Positions 37,498 through 47,403 of a stretch of 64,000 nucleotides of DNA are shown here, piece by piece. Position 1 is the first letter of the stretch; every line of letters begins with the position of its first letter. The notes below the pieces were generated by a model that saw only the letters and a list, made by a program, of their open reading frames with translations, searched no databases and was not told where the DNA came from. The DNA is taken from positions 248,001-312,000 of the forward strand of contig NZ_CP061317.1 in NCBI RefSeq assembly GCF_018688355.1, written 5' to 3'. The position numbers were made by a program, and so were the translations under genes. This DNA is from Polynucleobacter sp. AP-Elch-400A-B2 (GTDB lineage: Bacteria; Pseudomonadota; Gammaproteobacteria; Burkholderiales; Burkholderiaceae).

Positions 37498-38941
37498 TCA
37501 TTTCGCTGGCTGCCTACTATTATTGGCGGTGAGCATGGATCTAATGGGTGGACGTTGGGCGGCCTATATACGCTCACCCTTACCAGGAATGTACCTGCCT
37601 GATTTTTTATATTTTCTTTCAATCAGCATAGTTTTTCTCAATATTAACAATGTTAAGACTTGGGTTAAAAATCAAACATCAGTGGAGCGGTGTATAACTC
37701 TCGTAGCAATAGCCTGGATGGCTGTGAAGTTATACGCAAGCTATTTTATTTTTCATGAATCATTCTCATATGCCCAAAGAGATGCTGCGATCTTAGTATT
37801 TCTAGTCAGCACCCCTTTGGCTTCGATTGCTTTGCGGGCAATTAGCAATGAAAAAATAAAGACTGCAATACAGTGGTCTGGGTTGCTCTATGTGATTCTA
37901 TTTATTGCCACTTATCTAGGAATGATTGTGCCTTTTCATTCGGTAGCGCTGGGTGGTGGCAATGTCAGAATATTTGAATTTGGGGGGGATCTTGTTGGGG
38001 TTATTTGTGGGATAACCTATTTATATTGGTCTGACGTCAAAAAAAATGACGCAAAATTCACTCTAATTAAAGCTCTAGCAATTGCTCCGTTGGTTATTAA
38101 TAATAGTCGCGGAGGGAGCTTGGCTTTATTTTCTATTGTCGCGCTAACATTGCTTCTGATTATGCGAAATCAATGGAAGTCGGAATTAAAAATTATTTTA
38201 ATGGGAGTTTTGTTAGGTCTTGGTTTGGCTTTAATGCCGCCTAAATCCTATTTTGGGGTGCCTGTTTATTCCTCAAATCTTAATTTTCAGTTGATAAGAG
38301 TGCCTGATAGTCAGCCGATGTTCTGGATAGCAAAATTTATTCGTAGCCAAAGCATGAGCGATTCTAGGCCCTCTGCTTTGACAGTAAAAGAGGATTTAGA
38401 TGACATTAAAGGCGATTATTTTGTGCCCCTTAAACTGCCAGAGACTCTTGAGAGGGTAATTTATAGCAATGGAACTGGAGTTGCAAGATTGGCAACTTGG
38501 AAAATTATTATTGAATACTTAATTAGGGAGAACATGTGGATTGTGGGCGCCCCATATGGATCCAAAGTTCTTCAGATTGCATGCTCAAATCCTTATCTTC
38601 CGACTTATGGAGCCGCTCATCCTGGCGGGGGTGCATTAAATGCGAAATGCCCGGTCGATTCAAATGAAACTAGTTTTATTCTAAGAGATTCCCATAATGC
38701 ATTGGTGACGATTTTTACCTACAACGGTATCTTAGGCCTGCTCATTTTTTTGGCTTTATTGGTTACGCAATTAAGAAAAACAAAAGCGTTGGACAATCAC
38801 CTCAAGGCTTACGCCTTAATTCCACTATGCGGCTACGCTATTTCAGCAATGTTTTCCACTTTTGCCTTATCTTCTTTTGCATTGTTGCCCTGTGCTTTTT
38901 TTATAGCGCTTCTATCTTCTCGCATCCCGTATGACTCCTAA
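37481..38941 (+). CDS. O-antigen polymerase/ligase-like membrane protein (Wzy candidate)
   Basis: A 486-residue protein with about 10-12 membrane helices and a large periplasmic loop between about residues 270 and 400. The segment RLATWKIIIEYLI followed by RDSHNALVTIFTYNGILGLLIFLALL is the typical C-terminal pattern of Wzy/WaaL proteins. A G7 tract lies at 37982-37988. It starts at TTG 37481 overlapping wecG-like by 17 bases. Wzy polymerase is more likely than ligase because of the neighbours. Confidence 0.75.
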   Translation: MLRVNNHFAGCLLLLAVSMDLMGGRWAAYIRSPLPGMYLPDFLYFLSISIVFLNINNVKTWVKNQTSVERCITLVAIAWMAVKLYASYFIFHESFSYAQRDAAILVFLVSTPLASIALRAISNEKIKTAIQWSGLLYVILFIATYLGMIVPFHSVALGGGNVRIFEFGGDLVGVICGITYLYWSDVKKNDAKFTLIKALAIAPLVINNSRGGSLALFSIVALTLLLIMRNQWKSELKIILMGVLLGLGLALMPPKSYFGVPVYSSNLNFQLIRVPDSQPMFWIAKFIRSQSMSDSRPSALTVKEDLDDIKGDYFVPLKLPETLERVIYSNGTGVARLATWKIIIEYLIRENMWIVGAPYGSKVLQIACSNPYLPTYGAAHPGGGALNAKCPVDSNETSFILRDSHNALVTIFTYNGILGLLIFLALLVTQLRKTKALDNHLKAYALIPLCGYAISAMFSTFALSSFALLPCAFFIALLSSRIPYDS

Positions 38942-39761
38942 AATTCATATAATTCTTTGTAGTCATAATCGTAGCAAGAAAACAATCGCTTGCATCACTT
39001 CATTGGTGCGGCAAAAAAGTCCCAATTTTCAATGCACCATAACTTTGTTTGATGATGGTAGCGTGGATGGAACAGTGCAAGCAGTTCAAAGCCAATTTCC
39101 ACAAGTCAATGTGATTAATGGCGATGGAAATTATTTTTGGTGTCGTTCAATGTGCCTGGCTTATGGGGCAATTAAAAATAATTTGAGCGAGGCTGATTTT
39201 TTGCTGTGTGTTAATGATGACATTGTGCTTTACCCAGGAGCTTTAGAGGGGCTTGTTGAGGAGCACCAAAAAATGAGCGCGCTGATTAGCGCTCCAGCAG
39301 TACACGTCGGATATTGCGAAGATTCGGCTGGGGCGATAACCTATGGCGGACTGCGTCGAACGGGTCAAATTAAATATGAATTACTTTTGGAGTTTGGTGC
39401 GGTTGCAGATTCCATGAATTTCAATTGCGTACTGCTACCAAAGCCCATCTTAAATGAGGTGGGATTTTTAGACCCTGCATTTGAGCACTCAATGGGGGAT
39501 ATAGAGTATGGAGTTCGTATATCAAGGCAAGGTGTAAAAATAGTTACCTCACAAAAAGTCGTGGGTTTATGCGAAGAAAATGACCTGACACTTAATTTAA
39601 AGAAAATGAATTTCTTTGGGCGCTGCCAAGCACTTGTTAGTAAAAAATATTTCCCCGTCCGCTCTTGGTGCTATTTCGTTCAATCGACATGCAACCAATT
39701 TTGGCCGATTTATTTTTTATACCCATACTTGCGCTTTACTTTTTTTCTGAGGTCTAAATGA
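38931..39761 (+). CDS. Family 2 glycosyltransferase (rhamnosyltransferase-like)
   Basis: A 276-residue GT-A enzyme. It begins KIHIILCSHNRSKKTIACITSL, with TLFDDGSVDGTVQAV, a VNDDIVLYPGALEGL motif where NDD is the metal/sugar site, and a GDIEYGVRISRQG C-terminal segment. This pattern is common in rhamnosyl- and related transferases, but the sugar is unknown. It overlaps the Wzy-like gene by 11 bases and wzx by 4. Confidence 0.82.
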   Translation: MTPKIHIILCSHNRSKKTIACITSLVRQKSPNFQCTITLFDDGSVDGTVQAVQSQFPQVNVINGDGNYFWCRSMCLAYGAIKNNLSEADFLLCVNDDIVLYPGALEGLVEEHQKMSALISAPAVHVGYCEDSAGAITYGGLRRTGQIKYELLLEFGAVADSMNFNCVLLPKPILNEVGFLDPAFEHSMGDIEYGVRISRQGVKIVTSQKVVGLCEENDLTLNLKKMNFFGRCQALVSKKYFPVRSWCYFVQSTCNQFWPIYFLYPYLRFTFFLRSK

Positions 39762-41167
39762 CCTTGCGAACATTGCTATATATGTTTGCCCGATTTATTC
39801 CAGCGGGCCTGACTTTATTCACGCTCTATCTTTATACAAATAATGTTGATCCACTGGAGTATGGTAAGTATTCCTACATCATTTCTGTTGCTAGTTTGGT
39901 ATACCCTATTTTGTTCGCGCCGATTTGGTATTTTTTAGTGAGATTTCGACTTGAGAAAGGTGTTGAGATTGAGGATAAAGTTGGATTGGTAGTTTTTATC
40001 ATTGGAGCCATTCTTTCTCTATTTATTTATGTCAATTATGCCCTTCTTCTAAAGCCAGAGTCGCAAAAAATTGGCGCCATTCTTATAATGATTGCCATGT
40101 TTGGATTTTTTCAAGTTAGCCTTGAGAAAAGGCGAGCAATAGACCAATCAAAAAATTACCTTTTGATAGCCGCAACGAGAAGCGTTTTGATTTTATTGTT
40201 GTCTTGGTTGTTTATCCGCTACGATTTTTCGTTTATATACAGCCCAATTGTCGATGCAACTTTGCTGGGAATTGGATTTTCTGTTACACCCTTCATGCTT
40301 ACTATATTTCGCCGTCATCAAATCAAAGGGCTCAAAAATACTATTCATGAGATTTATAGCTATGGATTCTTTTTTGCCATGGGTTTAGTGGTTAATACGG
40401 GGATATTTAGCGTTGATAGATTGATTATTTATCATTTCACTGGCCCTAAAGACGCAGGTTTATACTCATCACCCTATGATCTAGCAATGAAGTTGGTATA
40501 CACGATAGTATTTTCTTTGGAATTGTCGATGTTGCCAGCGCTTTTAAGGGCTAGGATTAGTAAAGCTAACATAGCAGAACAGTTTGTATTAAATATTAAA
40601 ACTTATTTATTTATACTAACTCCACTAGTATTTTTGTTTTTAGTTTTATCGCCAGAAATTAGTAGGTTATATTTTAGTTCGGATTATTATGAAATAGCTA
40701 AAATAATTTTTCCTGTAGTTGTGACTGCCACATTTATAATCGGTTTTGCGCATGCAATATTTCATCATTCATATATTTTGAATGATCAAGGTTTTACCTA
40801 TTTCAAAACAATTGGTTCAGCATTTTTATTTAACGTAATAATGAACTTGATAGCCAATTTAGCGGGCCATCCAATGTTAGCGTCTTGGATATTGCTTGTG
40901 ACTTCTATTTTTTATGTTTTATTAACCTACTATTACGCATCTCGGCTGTTTAAATTTTATTTCCCAATTTTGTTTTTAGGAAAGATTTTCTTAATATGTA
41001 CCCCATTTTTAGGACTTTTTTTCTATAATCCTGATATTAATCTACTCTATTTATTAATAGGTAAGTTTGTTGTCGGTACGGTTATGTATGTGACTTTATT
41101 GTTTATATTTAATGTCTTTGAAATACGAGCTCGAATGCATAATATGTTCAGCAGATATTTAACTTAA
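39758..41167 (+). CDS. Wzx-like oligosaccharide flippase
   Basis: A 469-residue protein with about 12-14 membrane helices, of the polysaccharide transport MATE-like family. The N-terminus (LRTLLYMFARFIPAGLTLFTLYLYTNN) and DPLEYGKYSYIIS are typical of Wzx. It would flip the undecaprenyl-linked unit for the Wzy-like polymerase. A 93-base gap with a perfect hairpin follows. It is a second exporter candidate besides the ABC protein further on. Confidence 0.83.
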   Translation: MTLRTLLYMFARFIPAGLTLFTLYLYTNNVDPLEYGKYSYIISVASLVYPILFAPIWYFLVRFRLEKGVEIEDKVGLVVFIIGAILSLFIYVNYALLLKPESQKIGAILIMIAMFGFFQVSLEKRRAIDQSKNYLLIAATRSVLILLLSWLFIRYDFSFIYSPIVDATLLGIGFSVTPFMLTIFRRHQIKGLKNTIHEIYSYGFFFAMGLVVNTGIFSVDRLIIYHFTGPKDAGLYSSPYDLAMKLVYTIVFSLELSMLPALLRARISKANIAEQFVLNIKTYLFILTPLVFLFLVLSPEISRLYFSSDYYEIAKIIFPVVVTATFIIGFAHAIFHHSYILNDQGFTYFKTIGSAFLFNVIMNLIANLAGHPMLASWILLVTSIFYVLLTYYYASRLFKFYFPILFLGKIFLICTPFLGLFFYNPDINLLYLLIGKFVVGTVMYVTLLFIFNVFEIRARMHNMFSRYLT

Positions 41168-41207
41168 TTGTAAAATCTACCTGTACACATTGAAAAGTCG
41201 AATTAAT

Positions 41208-41232
41208 GATCTATTTTCATTAAAAATAGATC
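41208..41232. repeat. Perfect 10-bp hairpin before rfbF
   Basis: GATCTATTTT, loop CATTA, AAAATAGATC. The stem is fully paired but AT-rich and is not followed by a T tract. It separates the wzx-like gene from the CDP-tyvelose genes. Confidence 0.7.
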
Positions 41233-41260
41233 TAATCAAAAATAGCGGGAAAGCAGAAAT

Positions 41261-42034
41261 ATGAAAGCGGTGATTTTAGCGGGCGGACTGGGGACTAGGC
41301 TAAGCGAGGAAACCTCGCTAAAGCCTAAGCCAATGGTTGAAATAGGTGGCAAACCAATTCTTTGGCACATTATGAAAATGTACTCCTACTATGGAGTAAA
41401 CGACTTTATTATTTGCTGCGGCTACAAGGGGTACTTAATTAAAGAATATTTTGCTAACTATTTTTTGCATATGTCAGATGTCACCTTTGATATGCAGTCA
41501 AATCAAATGCAGGTTCATGGAGCTAGAGCTGAGCCTTGGAAGGTAACGCTGATTGATACTGGAGAGGACTCAATGACTGGTGGGCGCTTACTGCGAGTGG
41601 CCCCTCACATTAAGGATGAAAAGTCTTTTTGCTTTACCTATGGCGATGGTGTAGGTGATGTGGATATAGCTGCTGCAATTGATTTTCATCATAAACATGG
41701 AAAGATTGCAACTTTAACAGCCACCTATCCACCCGGTCGATTTGGTTCACTTGAGATTGAATCTGGAAAAGTATTGACTTTTAAGGAAAAGCCTAAGGGC
41801 GATGGATCTATGATTAATGGTGGATTTTTTGTGCTATCTCCTCAGGCTCTGAATTATCTCGTTGATGACAAAACAATTTGGGAGCAAGAGCCCTTAATGA
41901 ATCTTGCTAAAGAGGGGGAGCTAATGGCATACCCTCACCATGGTTTTTGGCAGCCAATGGATACATTGTTCGATAAAAATTATCTTGAAAAATTATGGTC
42001 AAGCGGTGCCGCCCCGTGGAAAAAGTGGGATTAG
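41261..42034 (+). CDS. rfbF: Glucose-1-phosphate cytidylyltransferase
   Basis: Makes CDP-glucose, the starting point for CDP-3,6-dideoxysugars. The N-terminus MKAVILAGGLGTRLSEETSLKPKPMVEIGGKPILWHIMKMYSYYG is nearly diagnostic for RfbF; further segments are LIDTGEDSMTGGRLLR and GFWQPMDTLFDKNYLE. Length 257. It is the first gene of a five-gene tyvelose module and is 4 bases ahead of rfbG. Confidence 0.96.
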   Translation: MKAVILAGGLGTRLSEETSLKPKPMVEIGGKPILWHIMKMYSYYGVNDFIICCGYKGYLIKEYFANYFLHMSDVTFDMQSNQMQVHGARAEPWKVTLIDTGEDSMTGGRLLRVAPHIKDEKSFCFTYGDGVGDVDIAAAIDFHHKHGKIATLTATYPPGRFGSLEIESGKVLTFKEKPKGDGSMINGGFFVLSPQALNYLVDDKTIWEQEPLMNLAKEGELMAYPHHGFWQPMDTLFDKNYLEKLWSSGAAPWKKWD

Positions 42035-42038
42035 GGAT

Positions 42039-43103
42039 ATGAAGACTATTAATTCTCAATTTTGGAAGGGTAAAAGAGTTTTTATCACTGGCCATACTGG
42101 TTTCAAGGGAGGGTGGCTTAGTCTGTGGCTTCAGTCGATGGGTTCAACAGTCCATGGATACGCATTGCCTCCTCCAACCAAACCCTCTCTTTTTGAAGAG
42201 GCTCACGTTGGGGCTGAGATGGTTAGTACCATTGGTGATGTACGGGACTATAGCGCCTTGCTTAGTGCTCTAAAAATTGCAAAGCCTGAAATTATTTTTC
42301 ATATGGCAGCCCAGCCATTAGTAAGACTATCCTACAGTCAGCCGATAGAAACTTATGCAACAAATGTAATGGGTACGGTGCATTTGCTAGAGGCCGCCAG
42401 GGAGCTTAATTTATCAAAAGCCATTGTTAATGTCACGACTGATAAATGTTATGAAAATAAAGAGTGGCTATGGGGATATAGAGAGAATGAGAGAATGGGC
42501 GGGCATGATCCTTACAGTAATAGCAAGGGCTGCTCTGAATTGGTCACTAGTGCGTATCGCTCATCCTATTTTTCAAGTGGCGGTATTGCCGTGGCGACTG
42601 CTCGAGCCGGAAATGTCATAGGCGGTGGAGATTGGGCGATTGATAGATTGATTCCGGATATTTTGCGAGCTTTTGAAAAAAATGAGGCGGCGCTTATACG
42701 CAACCCACAAGCTATAAGACCTTGGCAGCATGTACTAGAGCCGCTTTCAGGATATCTAGCTCTTGCTGAGCAGCTTTTTGTTAATGGGCAAGCATACGCA
42801 GAAGCTTGGAATTTTGGCCCCGGAGAGAACGATGCTAAGCCTGTGCAATGGATTGTGGAAAAAATGGCCAAGGAGTGGGGCGGTCATGCAACATGGCATG
42901 CTGATAATTCAGAGCACCCGCATGAGGCAAGCTATTTAAAGCTGGATATCTCGAAAGCAAAGAGTAGATTACAGTGGCATCCTAGATGGGATCTAGCAAG
43001 GGCGTTAGAAGGAATTTCCGCCTGGCATCGAGCCTGGCTCAATAAAGAGAATATGAACACAGTTTGCCTAAATCAAATTGATGATTTCATGCGCGCTGAC
43101 TAA
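42039..43103 (+). CDS. rfbG: CDP-glucose 4,6-dehydratase
   Basis: SDR enzyme giving CDP-4-keto-6-deoxyglucose. NAD motif FITGHTGFKGGWLSLWLQ, catalytic VTTDKCYEN with DPYSNSKGCSE (YxxxK), and C-terminal RAGNVIGGGDWAIDRLIPD are characteristic. The ATG at 42039 gives 354 residues and lies 4 bases after rfbF; an upstream in-frame ATG at 41940 would be inside rfbF. Confidence 0.96.
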   Translation: MKTINSQFWKGKRVFITGHTGFKGGWLSLWLQSMGSTVHGYALPPPTKPSLFEEAHVGAEMVSTIGDVRDYSALLSALKIAKPEIIFHMAAQPLVRLSYSQPIETYATNVMGTVHLLEAARELNLSKAIVNVTTDKCYENKEWLWGYRENERMGGHDPYSNSKGCSELVTSAYRSSYFSSGGIAVATARAGNVIGGGDWAIDRLIPDILRAFEKNEAALIRNPQAIRPWQHVLEPLSGYLALAEQLFVNGQAYAEAWNFGPGENDAKPVQWIVEKMAKEWGGHATWHADNSEHPHEASYLKLDISKAKSRLQWHPRWDLARALEGISAWHRAWLNKENMNTVCLNQIDDFMRAD

Positions 43104-43137
43104 TTTACATTAAGAATATTTATAGAAAGATTATTTG

Positions 43138-44460
43138 ATGAGTAAGACACTTGAATCAATTAGAGACGAGATCGCAGGACTGGTTGAGCAATACGCCAAT
43201 ATTCAATATGCCCCACAACCATTTGTTGCGGGTGAAACAGCCGTTCCGGTATCTGGTAAGGTTATCGGCGCTCCCGAATTAAAAAACATGGTTGAAGCCA
43301 GTCTGGACGGTTGGTTAACGACTGGGCGTTTTAACGAGCAATTTGAGAAAAGGCTGGCTGACTATTTAGGGGTGAAGTACCTAATTACCGTTAACTCAGG
43401 GTCATCCGCAAATCTGGTTGCATTTTCGACCCTAACTTCGCCAAAGTTGGGGGAGCGAGCAATTAAAAAAGGGGATGAGGTTATTGGTGTGGCATGCGGA
43501 TTTCCAACAACAGTTAATCCAATTATTCAATTTGGCGCTGTTCCAGTATTTGTTGATGTGGATTTGAAAACACACAACATAGACGCTAGCAAAATTGAAG
43601 CCGCAATTTCGCCGAAGACAAGAGCGATTATGCTAGCTCACTCTCTTGGCAATCCATTTAATTTAGAGGTGGTTACGGCACTTTGTAAAAAATATGACCT
43701 TTGGTTGGTTGAGGATTGTTGTGATGCATTGGGGGCAACCTACAACGGCCAAAAAGTTGGAACCTTTGGCGATATATCAACTTTGAGTTTTTATCCTGCG
43801 CACCACATTACTATGGGTGAGGGCGGCGCGGTATTTACCAATAACTTTGAATTAAAGCAAATAGCAGAATCGTTTAGAGACTGGGGTCGAGATTGTTATT
43901 GTGCACCCGGAAAAGATAATACCTGTGGTAAAAGATTCTGTTGGAAATTGGGTCAGCTGCCGTATGGGTATGACCATAAATATACTTATAGTCATTTAGG
44001 ATATAACCTAAAGATAACTGATATGCAGGCTGCATGCGCGCTTGCTCAATTAGACCGCCTTGAAGAGTTTATTAAAAAGCGTAAAGAAAATTTTTCGTAT
44101 TTGAAGAATAGATTACAAAGTTGCGCAGAATTTTTAGAGCTACCTCAAGCAACTCCAAATTCAGATCCATCCTGGTTTGGTTTTCCATTGGTTATCAAGG
44201 AAACATCCGGCGTAAATCGAGTTGATTTATTGGAGTATCTTACTGAGAACAAAATCGGTACTCGATTGCTATTTGCCGGAAATCTAACAAGACAGCCATA
44301 TATGGTAGATCAAAAATTTAGAGTAAGTGGCGAACTCAAAAATACAGATATTGTTATGAATCAAACATTTTGGCTTGGCGTGTACCCCGAGCTTACAGAG
44401 GATCACCTCAATTACGTTGCTGAGAAAATAGAGCTATTTTTTGGCATAGGATTTGATTAA
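43138..44460 (+). CDS. rfbH: CDP-4-keto-6-deoxyglucose 3-dehydrase (E1)
   Basis: PMP- and iron-sulfur-dependent dehydrase that removes the C-3 hydroxyl to make 3,6-dideoxysugars. In the aminotransferase fold the PLP-binding lysine is replaced by His ([15 protein letters not shown]), as in true E1. The cysteine spacing C-X57-C-X1-C-X7-C, ending in [12 protein letters not shown], matches the 2Fe-2S signature exactly. The ATG at 43138 gives 440 residues. The reductase partner E3 is not in the window. Confidence 0.96.
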   Translation: MSKTLESIRDEIAGLVEQYANIQYAPQPFVAGETAVPVSGKVIGAPELKNMVEASLDGWLTTGRFNEQFEKRLADYLGVKYLITVNSGSSANLVAFSTLTSPKLGERAIKKGDEVIGVACGFPTTVNPIIQFGAVPVFVDVDLKTHNIDASKIEAAISPKTRAIMLAHSLGNPFNLEVVTALCKKYDLWLVEDCCDALGATYNGQKVGTFGDISTLSFYPAHHITMGEGGAVFTNNFELKQIAESFRDWGRDCYCAPGKDNTCGKRFCWKLGQLPYGYDHKYTYSHLGYNLKITDMQAACALAQLDRLEEFIKKRKENFSYLKNRLQSCAEFLELPQATPNSDPSWFGFPLVIKETSGVNRVDLLEYLTENKIGTRLLFAGNLTRQPYMVDQKFRVSGELKNTDIVMNQTFWLGVYPELTEDHLNYVAEKIELFFGIGFD

Positions 44461-44463
44461 AAA

Positions 44464-45339
44464 GTGAAGATACTCCTGACGGGTGGCAGTGGATTTCTAG
44501 GGGGCGAATTAGTGCGAGCCTTCGCCAAGGGCGCTGATGAGCTGGCGGTATTAGTAAGGAAAACGTCAAATTTAGAGGCGCTATCTAGAGATGTCAGTAA
44601 ATTATCTATTTACCGATTTGAAGAAGCTGATGAAATATATGAAGTGGTTTGGGGTTTTAAGCCCGATATTGTTATTCATACGGCATGTTGCTATGGTCGT
44701 AAAAATGAGGTATTACCAACTTTAATTAATGCAAATATTGAGTTCGGCGCGATAATTTTAGATTCATTAAAAGAAATTGGGAATGCATCAATATTTATTA
44801 ATATAGGCAGTGCATTGCCTAGCGACCATAGTCTTTATGCCCGAACCAAAAATTTTTTTTCAGAATGGGGTAAGCAGTATGTGGCCGAAGTTACATCAGA
44901 TTTGGCCTTTATTGATTTAAAGTTTCAGCATATTTACGGACCAGGAGATGATAACCAAAAGTTTGTATCTTATTTAATTGGTGCATGCCTATCTGATCGA
45001 GGCGAGTTACCATTAACGGCGGGCGATCAGGTAAGAGATTTTATATATATAGATGATGCTATATCAGCAATAATGGCGGTGATCGAAAATCGACATAAAT
45101 TTAGTCCATACGCCCTAATTGAAGTTGGCTCAGGACTTGGTTTGACAATAAAAGATTTGGCTGAAAATATTAGGAAATTAACGCAGTCAAAAATAAACTT
45201 GAAATTTGGTTTTCATCCTTATCGTAAAAATGAGGTGATGAATTGTGTTGCAGATATTGCTACTTTGAAATCTCTTGGGTGGATGCCAATGCATACGATT
45301 GAATCTGGGATTTCTAAAATACTTGATATGAAAAAGTAA
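44464..45339 (+). CDS. rfbS: CDP-paratose synthase-type SDR reductase (RfbS/RfbJ)
   Basis: Reduces the 4-keto group of the RfbH product to CDP-paratose. NAD motif LLTGGSGFLGGELVR, active-site Tyr in SLYARTKNFFSEWGK (YxxxK) and FQHIYGPGDDNQKF, as in RfbJ/RfbS, 291 residues. Paratose rather than abequose is inferred because a tyvelose epimerase gene follows. It starts at GTG 44464 and overlaps rfbE by one base. Confidence 0.82.
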   Translation: MKILLTGGSGFLGGELVRAFAKGADELAVLVRKTSNLEALSRDVSKLSIYRFEEADEIYEVVWGFKPDIVIHTACCYGRKNEVLPTLINANIEFGAIILDSLKEIGNASIFINIGSALPSDHSLYARTKNFFSEWGKQYVAEVTSDLAFIDLKFQHIYGPGDDNQKFVSYLIGACLSDRGELPLTAGDQVRDFIYIDDAISAIMAVIENRHKFSPYALIEVGSGLGLTIKDLAENIRKLTQSKINLKFGFHPYRKNEVMNCVADIATLKSLGWMPMHTIESGISKILDMKK

Positions 45340-46376
45340 TGAAAATATTAATTACGGGTGGGTGTGGATTCTTGGGAAGCAATTTGGCTAGTGATGCAAT
45401 TCAAAATGGTCATGAGTTGATCATCTTTGATAATTTATCAAGGATGGGAACAGCCTTGAATTTAGATTGGTTGCGCGATCAAGGAAAATTTATTTTTAAC
45501 CATGGTGACATAAGATCGGCAGATGATGTAAACAAGGTAGTAGGTAAATTTAAGCCAGACGCCATATTTCACTTGGCCGGTCAGGTGGCTATGACCACTT
45601 CCATTGAGAATCCCTTAAAAGATTTTGAAATCAACGCTATGGGTAGCATTAATGTTCTGGAAGCGGTGCGTCAATATTGCCCCGAGGCCATGGTTATCTA
45701 CTCATCAACCAACAAAGTATATGGTGATTTAGAGCAGTACAAATATATGGAAATGGCGACGCGCTATCTCTGTAAGGAGTATCCAAATGGTTTTACTGAG
45801 GATATCCCGCTAGAGTTTCACTCTCCTTATGGTTGTTCAAAGGGGGCGGCCGATCAATACATGTTAGATTACGCCAGAATTTTTGGTCTGAGAACAGCTG
45901 TATTCAGACATTCCTCTATGTATGGAGGCAGGCAATTTTCGTCTTACGATCAGGGGTGGATTGGCTGGTTTTGCCAGCAAGCTCTAGAGCAAAAGCATGA
46001 GCTCAATGCCAAGCCTTTCACTATTTCCGGAAATGGAAAGCAGGTTAGGGATTTATTGCATGCGGAAGATATGAAAAAACTCTATCAATTGTCTCTAATA
46101 AACTTTGATGCTATTTCAGGCAAGGCTTTTAATATTGGTGGCGGCGAAAGAAATAGCCTGTCCTTATTGGAATTATTTTCAATATTGGAAGATGAGTTGG
46201 GGGTTAAGCTAAATTACACCAAACTTTCACCTAGAGAGAGCGACCAAAAAGTTTTCATTGCCAACCATGGGAAGATCACTTCATGCGTGGGTTGGGATCC
46301 GCAGGTTAGCTCTAGATCAGGCGTGAAACTGATGTTAGAGTGGATCAAATCCAATAAAGGCTTTAGTAATCATTAA
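45339..46376 (+). CDS. rfbE: CDP-paratose 2-epimerase (CDP-tyvelose forming)
   Basis: NAD-dependent C-2 epimerase that converts CDP-paratose to CDP-tyvelose. Motifs are [54 protein letters not shown] (YxxxK) and FRHSSMYGGRQFSSYDQGWIGWF, which are diagnostic. The length is 345. It closes the rfbF-G-H-S-E module, so the window encodes a complete CDP-tyvelose route. Confidence 0.95.
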   Translation: MKILITGGCGFLGSNLASDAIQNGHELIIFDNLSRMGTALNLDWLRDQGKFIFNHGDIRSADDVNKVVGKFKPDAIFHLAGQVAMTTSIENPLKDFEINAMGSINVLEAVRQYCPEAMVIYSSTNKVYGDLEQYKYMEMATRYLCKEYPNGFTEDIPLEFHSPYGCSKGAADQYMLDYARIFGLRTAVFRHSSMYGGRQFSSYDQGWIGWFCQQALEQKHELNAKPFTISGNGKQVRDLLHAEDMKKLYQLSLINFDAISGKAFNIGGGERNSLSLLELFSILEDELGVKLNYTKLSPRESDQKVFIANHGKITSCVGWDPQVSSRSGVKLMLEWIKSNKGFSNH

Positions 46377-47372
46377 ATGCAAAATCCATTAGTAAGTGTA
46401 TTAATACCAACCTATAACAGACAAGATTTTATATTGGAGTGCATTAACTCCGCACTTAATCAGACATACAAAAATATTGAAATTATCATTTCTGATAATT
46501 GCAGCACTGATCAGACTTTGGAAATTAGTAAGGCCGCAAGCAAAAAAGATCCTAGAATTAAAGTTGTTTCAACGCTCGCCAATTTTGGACCAGTTGCAAA
46601 TTGGTTAAATTGTTTTAACAATTCCTCTGGCCAATATATAAAGTTACTTTTTAGCGACGATCTCTTATCGAAGGATTGTATTGAGAGGATGGTCCCTGCG
46701 ATTCAGGATCCTGAAGTTGGATTCGTTTATTCCTCGGTGCTTATTGGAGGATCCCTACATAGTGCATCTCTTAAGTATAGGAATTTATTTGGACCACGTT
46801 TTTTAGCGCGCTCTATATATGAAAAACTCTTGTATAAAGCAATGCCAGTGAGTCCTTGCGCAATGCTTTATAGGCGCAAAGATTTCGAGAGAAATTTGCA
46901 CATGAATTTTGATTCTAGGGAAAAAAGAGACTATGCAAAAAATGGTGCCGGCCCTGATGTGATGCTCTCGATACTAACGGCGAGTAACTATCAATATATT
47001 TATTACGTAGACAAGCCATTAATTTTTTTCCGATCTCATGAAGGCTCTTTTACCATCACAAATAGTGAAAATGCAGTTAATCACGGCTATTCGTCATCAA
47101 TATGCTGGTTTTTATATCTAAGCAATAAAAAAATATTATGGGCTAAATTCATTCTTAAATACTGGATTAAAGACTGTATCTTTACTAGAAAAATTGTAAA
47201 TTTAGGAAATTTTATTGACTCTCATGAGGGAGTCGTAGGAAGCGCTGAATTTTATTGGATGTTTATTGCTTCAATATTTTTAATATTAAAACTACCTCTA
47301 ATATTAATTAGCTATATATACTTCATTATCCGCAGTAAGCATGGAGATCTCGATGCTTATATGGAAAATTAA
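46377..47372 (+). CDS. Family 2 glycosyltransferase
   Basis: A 331-residue GT-A enzyme, starting VSVLIPTYNRQDFILECINSALNQ, with IIISDNCSTDQTLEI and the LLFSDDLLSKDCIERM motif. The C-terminus has a hydrophobic helix (SIFLILKLPLILISYIYFI), so it may be membrane anchored. Its start directly abuts the rfbE stop, and a tyvelosyl transfer is plausible but unproved. The ATG is 46377. Confidence 0.82.
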   Translation: MQNPLVSVLIPTYNRQDFILECINSALNQTYKNIEIIISDNCSTDQTLEISKAASKKDPRIKVVSTLANFGPVANWLNCFNNSSGQYIKLLFSDDLLSKDCIERMVPAIQDPEVGFVYSSVLIGGSLHSASLKYRNLFGPRFLARSIYEKLLYKAMPVSPCAMLYRRKDFERNLHMNFDSREKRDYAKNGAGPDVMLSILTASNYQYIYYVDKPLIFFRSHEGSFTITNSENAVNHGYSSSICWFLYLSNKKILWAKFILKYWIKDCIFTRKIVNLGNFIDSHEGVVGSAEFYWMFIASIFLILKLPLILISYIYFIIRSKHGDLDAYMEN

Positions 47373-47403
47373 TATCACCCAAGTTAGTAATTAATTTAAT
47401 TAT

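Noticed and set aside
43138..44460. An ordinary PLP-dependent sugar aminotransferase
   Set aside because: The PLP lysine is replaced by His and the exact C-X57-C-X1-C-X7-C iron-sulfur spacing is present, which marks the E1 dehydrase.
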